NCBI GenBank assembly: GCA_037176905.1
Contig: JBBBWG010002482.1
Coordinates: 1-26,342 of the forward strand
DNA: 26,342 bases
DNA from: Azolla pinnata
Lineage: Eukaryota; Streptophyta; Polypodiopsida; Salviniales; Salviniaceae
Direction of reading: 5' to 3'
Shown in pieces: positions 19,011-26,342 of the stretch. The first letter of the stretch is position 1, and every line of letters begins with the position of its first letter. A program made the translations under genes and the position numbers. Below the pieces are notes generated by a model. That model was not told where the DNA came from, did no database searches, and was given only the letters and a program-made list of their open reading frames with translations.

Positions 19011-19502
19011 GAGGCTATGGCTATGGCTATGGAAACTGCAGAGCTTTCTTCTTCCTCCTCCTCCTCCTCCTCCTCCTCCTCCATGGCAGGGATCTGCATC
19101 GCAGCTCCAATGGCGATGGTGACAGAGGTGGAGCAGGTGAGATGCGAATGCTGCGACCTCGCTGAAGATTGCACCCCCACCTACATAGCCCAAGTTCGGG
19201 GCCTCTTCCATGGGAGCTGGATCTGCGGGCTCTGCGCAGAGGCGGTGAAGGAGGAGGAGCATTGCCGCGGGCTGGGGACGCAGGAGGCCATGGATTCCCA
19301 CATGAGCATCTGCAAGCACTTCAACAGGCCCGGGAAGCTCTGCGAGAGCCCCGCCTCGGACCTCGCAGCTGCCATGTCCAGACTGATGAGGAGGAGGATC
19401 GATGGGAGCTCTTCTGCTCCCAGCAGCCCCCGCAGCAGCCGCGGCAGAGCTTCTCTCGCTCGCACCACCAGCCTCGTCCCCGCTGCATTCTCTCCGAATT
19501 GA
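18927..19502 (+). CDS. DUF1677 family protein (plant-specific, Cys-rich)
   Basis: The single-exon 191-codon frame has a conserved core at about residues 69-140. It contains VEQVRCECCDLAEDCTPTYI, then GLFHGSWICGLCAEAVKEE and MDSHMSICKHFN. The CxCC ... CxxC cysteine spacing and the W-ICGLC block are typical of DUF1677 (PF07911), a land-plant family of unknown biochemical role; zinc binding is a guess from the cysteines. Before it lie a Ser tract coded by TCA triplets, an Ala tract coded by GCA, Met-Ala repeats and a second Ser tract coded by TCC. The C-terminus is Ser/Arg-rich (SSAPSSPRSSRGRASLARTT). The first ATG is chosen, but the ATGs before MAGICIAAP could also serve, as the N-terminal tracts are poorly constrained and could vary in length. 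Confidence 0.85.
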
Positions 19503-19595
19503 TCCACAACCTCCTTCCTTCGAATCGATCCAATGGCTTCTTCTCGCAAAGCAATCCAATCTATCGATCCATGGCTTCTGCATCATGATCTCTCG

Positions 19596-19634
19596 AGGAG
19601 GAGGAGGAGGAGGAGGAGGAGGAGGAGGAGGAGG
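19596..19634. repeat. (GGA)n microsatellite in the probable 3' UTR
   Basis: Thirteen or so GAG triplets lie about 95 bases past the DUF1677 stop codon. Confidence 0.9.
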
Positions 19635-19798
19635 CAACTGTATTATATTACATGCTGCTGGCTCGCCTCCTTTCGGACTCTTCTTCTTCGATTGCATCCT
19701 CGGCTTTCTTCTTCAATTGCATCGTCGGCTTTCAGGTATCATCGCCTCATCATCTGCTCTATGTAGAGCTCTTGCCGAGCTCTTTCGATTCGATTCGG

Positions 19799-20095
19799 CC
19801 GTGGCTGGTCACAAGAATCCGCCGCATTTTTTTTGTTTACTATAATCAAGCTTGTGTAAGAGCAACTCAAAGGTGTGGGGCTCAATTCTCCATCAAATGA
19901 TGAAGAAAGAGCATATATCTAGCGATCGGCGAGACGATTCAGTCTGCAGAGATGGGAGAGAATGGCTGGTCACAAGAATCTGCTGCGTTTTTTACAATAA
20001 TTGGCTTGTGTAAGAGCAAGCACAACGTATGGATGGGGCTTATTCTCGATCAAATGATGAAGAAAGAGAGCATATGCAGAGATGGGAGAGGAGCA
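19799..20095. repeat. Direct repeat of ~125 bp, two copies about 160 bp apart
   Basis: GGCTGGTCACAAGAATC starts the similarity at about 19803 and again at 19965. It runs through GGCTTGTGTAAGAGCAA, GGGGCTCAATTCTC/GGGGCTTATTCTCG and ATCAAATGATGAAGAAAGAG. The word GCAGAGATGGGAGAG also recurs, at about 19946 and 20078. The copies have diverged by substitutions and small indels. Confidence 0.85.
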
Positions 20096-20291
20096 GGGCA
20101 GTATAGAATACAATCTGATAATCTTCCGTTTCTCAAATTGAGAAGAAGAGCTGCTATATATATATATATATATATGCATCTTTCTCCTTCCGAAATCTAG
20201 AACATATATATGTATATATGCATGGTACACATTCGGGAGCCAAAATCGTGTAAGCATCTCGCCATTCCTGTCGTGATTCTGATTTGAAGCC

Positions 20292-20732
20292 ATGGGGCTT
20301 GTTCATCTGTCTACTGGTGAAAAGCATTACCACAGCAGAACATGTGTTCGTTTGTATGTTATCAAATCAATATCGGATTCTATTGATGCGGTTTGGGTTC
20401 ATCGAATTCCCTCGGCCTCTTCTCGAGGTACTCCAAAAAAGTCTTGTCTAAAATTGGGAACATGTGGGAAATTGCACCTGTTGAATGAATATGCTCTACC
20501 CCATCTGATTCCTTGGATGGCCAATGCCCAACTCGTGTACTCCAAAAGCTTTCATAATGTAGATGATTTGACCGGATGTTTACACAGCATACTGTTTCTG
20601 CTCCTCCAATTCCAAAGCTTCCATCTTCTTGGTGTGGAGATTGGAGATCCATTTGATTTTAGATCTGTATTTGATCATTTTGTTGTGTTATGCGATTCGT
20701 CCTCTGGTTTCAAAATCCTATCGTGCGTCTGA
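20292..20732 (+). CDS. Hypothetical 146-codon ORF, doubtful
   Basis: An ATG in fair context (GCCATGGGG) opens a frame to TGA at 20730-20732, with a hydrophobic middle (CLHSILFLLLQFQSFHLLGV). An AT repeat at 20155-20175 could act as a TATA region. I recognise no domain. An open minus-strand frame overlaps it (20652-20380). The length is more than expected by chance but not decisive; a decayed exon of something unknown is equally possible. Confidence 0.22.
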   Translation: MGLVHLSTGEKHYHSRTCVRLYVIKSISDSIDAVWVHRIPSASSRGTPKKSCLKLGTCGKLHLLNEYALPHLIPWMANAQLVYSKSFHNVDDLTGCLHSILFLLLQFQSFHLLGVEIGDPFDFRSVFDHFVVLCDSSSGFKILSCV

Positions 20733-21290
20733 TGCTATGCTTTCTATCGTGTATGCAAATATATGCTGTTAATCAATCCATAGCGTCTGTATCTCTATCC
20801 ACATATATATACGAATCTATATATGCCAATCTACATCTTTTGCTACATATCTATCCTTCACGGCTATATGATAATTATAGAAAAAAAACTCCTCCGATTG
20901 TCGTGGACAGTGCCCTTCGGATCTTAGTGCATTTATTACTGTTTATTTGCGGGGCCCAAGAGGCTGAATGCCAAAGTCAAAACCCATCCAAACGGAAATG
21001 GACAAGGTGCTCAAAAATCTGATCACAAGTGTTCTGGTGGCACCCATGTATTCAGGTATTACTGTGAGATCTTCCATCCCTCTTTCAGTAGGTAGAAGGC
21101 AGTTCAAAGAATAATGGACATCTCTTTTTATTTGAGCATAACAGTATTTTTGTGGCCTAATGAAGATGGTTTTTCTGCTACATCACAGCGAAGAAGGCTT
21201 TCCAAGAGCTTACAATCCTGCTTTGCATCAGTGTTCTTGTGATAACACTTTTGTACACTGGTTCTTCCTGAGAGATTCCTTCACAGCTTA
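20733..21290. other. Intergenic DNA and possible 3' end of the Hsp70 transcript
   Basis: I see no gene here. On the minus strand, AATAAA at 21132-21127 is a candidate polyadenylation signal about 610 bases past the Hsp70 stop. That is a long 3' UTR, so a closer, weaker signal may be used instead. Confidence 0.35.
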
Positions 21291-21555
21291 ATCACCAGAG
21301 AACAGATAACAAGATACATATTTGACAGCAGAATTTCCAGTGTAAAAACATTGAAAGGGATCTCCCTACAGAAAGAAGAGAAACGCTTTTGACACCAGAG
21401 AACAAACGAGCAAAATATTTGACAACTGAATTTCAAGTACAGTAAACATCGGGAGATCTCAACAATACATCAATGGAGTGTCCCAAGTAAAACGCCCCAT
21501 TTAAACCAGAATTTCCAGAACAAAACTGTCCGAGGGATCTCAATACATTCAGAAA
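21290..21555. repeat. Two to three diverged ~103-bp repeats downstream of the Hsp70 gene
   Basis: Segments containing ACCAGAGAACA, ATATTTGACA, GAATTTCMAG and GGGATCTC start at about 21292 and 21394. A shortened third copy runs from 21504 (AAACCAGAATTTCCAG ... GGGATCTCAATACATTC). They would fall in the 3' UTR of the minus-strand gene. Confidence 0.7.
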
Positions 21556-21739
21556 ATGTTTCGGCGAACTTATTCTGCGGCTGAGTATCTATCCACATTT
21601 CCCACGTGCATTTTCTTCAATCACACATCTCGTTTAATCCAACGAATGTTCTGAAATAATGGTCGTAGCACTGCCATGTATGCCTCTCCCTTAAAAACCA
21701 AAAGTCTTGGCCTTCTTATGCAGGAACTCCTTCGCTTCC

Positions 21740-24700
21740 TCACTTCTTGGCAACATCTTCATACTCGGCTTCAGTGGCTTCCTCGGTGCTCCCCGACGAT
21801 GGTGATCCGGACTGCTTTGACAAAGCTTCCCCAATTTTCATGGCAGCTGTTTGAACAGCGGTGACTTTCTCCTTGATCACGTCGGGATCTTCAGAATCCA
21901 GGACCTCTTTCAGATCCTTTATTGCTGACTGAATGCTTTTGGCAGTTTCAGGCGGCAGCTTGTCCTTGTATTCGTTGAGGCTCTTCTCCGTGGAGTAAAT
22001 CGTGCTGTCGGCTTCATTTCTGGCATCAATCACGGCCTTCCTCTCTTTGTCTTTCTGAGCATAGAGCTCCGCATCCTTCACCATCTTCTCTATATCGCTT
22101 TCCGATAAACCCCCGGATGATTGGATTGTGATCTGCTGCTCTTTCCCCGTGGCCTTGTCTTTTGCAGAAACATTAACGATACCGTTAGCATCGATGTCGA
22201 ATGCGACTTCGATTTGAGGCACGCCACGTGGAGCAGGTGGGATGCCCACAAGCTCAAACTGGCCGAGCATCTTGTTATCGGCAGCCATCTCTCGCTCACC
22301 TTGAAGCACCTTAATACCTACCTGTGTTTGGCTATCAGCAGCTGTAGAGAACACTTGACTCTTCTTTGTCGGAATGGTCGTATTCCTTGATATCAGTCGA
22401 GTGAAGACTCCTCCCAGTGTCTCTATTCCAAGAGAGAGAGGTGTCACATCGAGAAGTAGTAAGTCTTTCACATCCCCCCGCAAAACACCTCCCTGTATGG
22501 CTGCACCCATTGCCACACATTCGTCTGGGTTCACCCCCTTGCTGGGCTCTTTACCGAATATTTGGGATACAGTTTCCTGGACTTTGGGCATTCTAGACAT
22601 TCCTCCCACTAGCAGAACTTCATTCACATCCTTGGCCGAAATACCTGCATCCTTGAGGCAATCTTTACAAGGTTGTTTAGTTCTTTCAATGAGATCGCTA
22701 ACCAGGGATTCAAATTTCGATCGTGTCAATGTAATATTCAAATGCTTGGCCCCCGAAGAGTCTGCTGTTATGAAGGGGAGATTAATATCAGTTTGTGTGG
22801 AAGAAGATAATTCCACTTTCGCTTTCTCTGCTGCCTCGCGAAGCCTCTGGATAGCCATCCTATCACTGCTCAAATCAAGGCCCTGATCCTTCTTGAACTC
22901 CTGGACTAGGTATTGAAGCAGAGCATTGTCAAAATCTTCACCACCCAAAAAGGTATCGCCATTAGTGGCTTTAACCTGCAAAGGGGGGGAGGGGGGGGAA
23001 TTAGCAAGTCATATTAATCATACAGCAAGGATCACAACATACAACATATCACATGCTACGTGTCCCAGAATATGATCATGTTGATACTTCCATGTAAAAT
23101 GACTCAAAAGCATAAACAAAATTGCAATGACAGGGAGGATAAGCACTAAATGTCTCCATTTGATCACTAAAATCAGGGAGAGTGAGCATTGGAATATCAA
23201 ATTGTTCATACAAAAAAAAAACTGCCAAGAATGATACACATAATATCTCGCTACAAACATACAGTAGTAGGTAAGATAGGAATGATACAGCGGCTAAAAG
23301 ACAATATGCATGAGTTACCATATCATGAAGTGATCGCATACAAAAAGGAAGAAAGCAAGAACATCAATGACCAAATAACAGCTACCGACGACATACACAC
23401 AAAGAAAGAAGGAAGAACAAGAAGGGAATGGTGCACGGCTGACTTATGAACACAAAACCTACAAACACACATCCAAAAAGAATATGGCAAGATCAAAGGC
23501 AACAAACCACTAACCTCAAAGACACCGCTGGAGATTTCGAGGATAGATATATCAAAGGTACCACCACCAAGATCGAAGACAGCAACCACACCTTCCTTCT
23601 TGTCTGCACCATACGAGAGAGAAGCAGCAGTGGGCTCATTGATGATGCGAGCAACCTCAAGCCCAGCGATGCGGCCAGCATCCTTTGTGGCCTGACGTTG
23701 GGCATCATTGAAGTAAGCAGGCACAGTTATAACCGCTTTCGAAACGGGTCTACCAAGATAAGCTTCAGCAGTTTCCTTCATTTTGGTTAGAACAAAAGCA
23801 CCGATCTGGCTCGGAGAATACTGCTGCCCCCCTGCCTCCACCCATGCATCTCCATTAGGTCCTCGAACGATCTTGTAGGAGACCATCTTAGTCTCCTTCT
23901 GTACTTGCTGGTCATCGAAAGTCCGGCCGATGAGGCGCTTGGATCCATAGACAGTGTTGGTTGGGTTAGTGACAGCCTGCCGTTTCGCTGGTGTTCCAAC
24001 TAACCTCTCACCTTTGGTTGTGAAGGCCACCACGGAGGGTGTGGTTCGAGCTCCCTCTGAGTTCTCGATCACTCGGGCGGTCTATACATGAAAAGATGGA
24101 AAAACAATTGACATATTAAAGTCAAACTTCAGTCATCAATGAACAGACATTATGATCATTGGTAGATGGTTAACATTACATCCAGCAATTAGGAGAAAAT
24201 CACATTGCAACAGGAAAAACATGGTCATTGTGGTCATCTAGTAACAATTGGACGATTGTCGTCATCAGTGAAAGATGGTACCATCAACATATTCAAGGAA
24301 CTGCATCATCAGTGAGTTAGACAGTCTATATATACATACAGATGACAGAAATGGACACTACAAGTCAATAACCACCGGAAAAAAAAACATAACATGGTCA
24401 AATGATGGATGGGCAACGTCACAACCATTCAACATCCTATTGGATAAACAGCTATACTGAGGATCTACTTACAATCAGGTAATTTCCATCACTTACACAG
24501 AATTGCATCACATCACGTTCAATGAAGAACTGCATAATCGCTGAAAAAGCCAATGATCATCATCAATTAACAGCTTTGTCATGGTCATTGATAGGCAACA
24601 ATATCACATTCATTGATGGGAGAGAGAGCCAACGCCTTTTGATGCATAACATCATGATTGGAAAAATGGGCTCATTAGTGATGATCTAGTGACAATTTGA

Positions 24701-25986
24701 CGATTTCATCAATAATAAACAATTGCATAATCATTGTGTTCACCAAGCAATTGCATAATCTCAATGATTAGGGCAGTCTACACGCATAAAACAACAGAAA
24801 TACGTAGCAGAACTGAACAGCTGCTTTGTGATCATTAACATGCCACAACATCACATCCATCAAAGGACAACACAATTATGGCCTTCACTGCACAGCATCA
24901 CCAGAAAAAACGGGTTTATTGTGAACGCCTCATTACAAATAAGTGATAATCTTCATTAATGAAATACTCGTTGGATTCATGAAAAAAAAAGTCGAGTAAA
25001 CAATGCAATTTGCAGTCTGACAAACGCTAGAATCAACATCAGCCACATGTGGACAGCAATATCTCGGTCATTGACGGGCAACAGGACATCCATCCCATAG
25101 TCTTCAATGCACAACACAATCGTCATAATCATCATTAGCCAAATAAATCATTGTGATGGACTAGTCTTGTCATCACGGTCTGAGAACCCAAGTGCATATC
25201 ATCCTTGGTCATTAATCAGCAATACCTCTGTTCGTAACTACCCATGAACGAGGAAATAACAGGACCATTGTTGCCAATGAGTAGAAAAATCACATCATTT
25301 TTGCAACAAATTAGGCGACTTTCACCGTCGATGAGCAACAGATTACATCCTATATCCTATATCTGGAGGATAAGGTAGCAACAGCATGATCAATGAAGGA
25401 ACACACAGATATCAAACACCATCTTCAGCGAGCAGCATTGAAAATGACCTCATCAACGAATTAACCATCGGCATTTTATGGCACCAATATAACACATCAT
25501 CCAAAAGTGTCATCTTAAGAGCATCCTGAGCAGCAACATCAAGAGGAAGAACTGAGATTCGACAATTGACCTACCTTTCCCTCCATGACCGAGACGCAGG
25601 AATTTGTGGTCCCAAGGTCAATACCGATGATATCACTCCCCGCCGACTTAGAGCTGAGGGCAAATTCACAAGCAGCAGAAGAAGACGGAGGTTAAGCCCA
25701 CGGGAGCAGATCGACGAGACGTCCGAATAACACCAAAAGGTATAGAAGCCGAGGGTTATCCGACGAAAGGCTCGAGCTAGAGAGAGAGGGAGAGAGGGAG
25801 AGAGGGAGAGAGGGGGCGGGGGGAGACTGACCTGAAGGCGCGAGCAAAGCCATTGAGAGCTGATCGATGAGGGTTGTGGAGGGGTCTTCTCGAAAGGAAG
25901 CCATGGGCGACGGAAGACGTGGAAGAGGCGGAGGAAGCAGCTCGTTTCAGGAGGCGGGAAGCGAGCAGGGCCCCGACAGAAGCCAT
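21740..25986 (-). CDS. mtHSC70: Mitochondrial heat-shock protein 70 (mtHsp70/DnaK type), four exons
   Basis: Exons 25986-25832, 25653-25575, 24081-23515 and 22975-21740 have GT-AG borders and matching phases, and give 678 residues plus stop (usual length about 680). It is an ATP-driven chaperone of the mitochondrial matrix for protein import and folding. The N-terminus ([20 protein letters not shown]) is Arg/Ser/Ala-rich like a mitochondrial presequence. Mature sequence starts near residue 55, before [10 protein letters not shown] (61-70, phosphate loop 1). [11 protein letters not shown] lies at 247-257 and [13 protein letters not shown] at 387-399. The interdomain linker [14 protein letters not shown] is at 435-448. 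The protein ends [10 protein letters not shown], unlike cytosolic EEVD or ER HDEL forms. Intron 3 ends in an almost pure C tract, and intron 2 (1.49 kb) is rich in CATCATTG-like words. I see no frameshift or missing motif. Confidence 0.96.
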
Positions 25987-26022
25987 GGCCGAGGGAGAAG
26001 GGCAACGAAGGAAGGAAGGAAG

Positions 26023-26062
26023 GAAGGAAAGAACGAACGATCGATCGATCGATCGATGGATC
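26023..26062. repeat. (GGAA)n and (GATC)n tracts in the Hsp70 5' leader
   Basis: Plus-strand GGAAGGAAGGAAGG is followed by AACGATCGATCGATCGATCG, about 30-75 bases before the Hsp70 ATG on the minus strand. The GATC run is self-complementary and could fold in the leader RNA. Confidence 0.8.
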
Positions 26063-26102
26063 GGTCAGAAGCAGCAAGGGATCGGAGCAGAGCAGGGGAG
26101 GA

Positions 26103-26110
26103 AAACCCTA
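26103..26110 (-). promoter_or_regulatory. Telo-box (TAGGGTTT) near the Hsp70 transcription start
   Basis: AAACCCTA on plus is TAGGGTTT in the Hsp70 sense, about 115 bases before the ATG, in a C/T-rich leader. Confidence 0.45.
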
Positions 26111-26171
26111 GAAACAGAAGCAGTTGGGAGCGACGCAGGGCGGTTTGCAGGGAACAGGGGAAGGAGAGGCC

Positions 26172-26189
26172 TTCTAGAAGCTTCTGGAA
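26172..26189 (-). promoter_or_regulatory. Perfect four-pentamer heat-shock element
   Basis: TTCTAGAAGCTTCTGGAA is four alternating nTTCn/nGAAn units with exact two-base gaps (TTC-TA-GAA-GC-TTC-TG-GAA), the consensus site for trimeric heat-shock factor. A further TTC follows at 26191, one base too close for a fifth perfect unit. It lies about 190 bases before the Hsp70 ATG, in the expected promoter position. Confidence 0.75.
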
Positions 26190-26251
26190 TTTCGCCCAAT
26201 TTACACAAGTGGCCTCCTTCTTTGCGTGCACCTCAATCTTCTTCCTCATTC

Positions 26252-26342
26252 TATGCATGCATGCATGCATGCATGCATGTATGTATGTATGCGTGCATGC
26301 GTCCATGATGGTGATGGTGGGCGGTGGTGATGGTGATGGTGG
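26252..26342. repeat. (ATGC)n, (ATGT)n and (GGTGAT)n microsatellites at the window edge
   Basis: ATGCATGC repeats run into ATGTATGT, then TGCGTGCATGCG, and the window ends in GATGGTGATGGTGG words. The array may continue beyond the window. Confidence 0.92.

Noticed and set aside
18941..19697. Minus-strand ORFs opposite the DUF1677 gene (up to 236 codons)
   Set aside because: They are shadows of a GC-rich gene with triplet tracts; the plus frame has the conserved Cys motifs.
20380..20652. Minus-strand 90-codon ORF
   Set aside because: It overlaps the doubtful plus-strand ORF and has no recognisable motif or splice context.
24082..25574. Hidden gene in the large Hsp70 intron
   Set aside because: Only short frames occur; the flanking exons join in phase with conserved residues, so the region is intron.
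1..26342. tRNA or rRNA genes
   Set aside because: I looked for TTCGAATCC/TTCAAATCC-type T-arm words and rRNA-like blocks and found none in a cloverleaf context; a tRNAscan run would settle it.

Overview
This window is nuclear DNA from a land plant. It holds spliced genes with GT-AG introns, a long PLS-class pentatricopeptide gene, a DUF1677 gene, a DA2/GW2-like RING gene, a mitochondrial Hsp70 with a plant-style C-terminus, TTTAGGG telomere-type repeats and telo-box motifs. The heavy load of simple repeats and local tandem duplications would suit a fern, lycophyte or bryophyte, but I cannot fix the lineage from the sequence.

Layout. Bases 1-400 are GT-rich DNA and a degenerate TTTAGGG block. 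Bases 674-1011 (minus strand) hold two coding-like segments of an unrecognised gene. Bases 1100-3115 are two families of tandem repeats. Bases 3235-4305 hold a frameshifted fragment of the proteasome subunit RPN8 (minus strand) joined to a six-copy, about 139-bp minisatellite. Each minisatellite copy carries the fragment's start region, and each is followed by a splice-donor-like site. Bases 4385-6329 are an AT-rich microsatellite and intergenic DNA. Bases 6330-9074 (minus) are an intronless PPR gene. Bases 9225-10195 are tandem repeats of about 180 bp. Bases 10205-10830 (minus) are a probable decayed membrane-protein gene.

Bases 10967-14062 (minus) are a seven-exon DA2-like RING-type E3 ubiquitin ligase gene of 500 codons. 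Its 5' leader continues to about 15380, with a UTR intron and a small upstream ORF. An array of nine ACGT cores lies upstream of that. Bases 15600-18840 are mostly low-complexity DNA: GAA tracts, a roughly 590-bp CATGCA/CATCCA array, CT/GA tracts and GGAA tracts. Bases 18927-19502 (plus) are a single-exon DUF1677 gene. Bases 19503-21739 are 3' and intergenic DNA with two local duplications and one doubtful ORF. Bases 21740-25986 (minus) are a four-exon mitochondrial Hsp70 gene of 678 codons, with a four-pentamer heat-shock element about 190 bp upstream of its ATG.

The genes do not form a pathway; this is an ordinary mosaic of housekeeping and regulatory genes. I saw no clear new multi-gene system. 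The most unusual structure is the RPN8-fragment minisatellite, which multiplies a start codon and a possible splice donor. The ACGT-box array upstream of the RING gene is the next most interesting.
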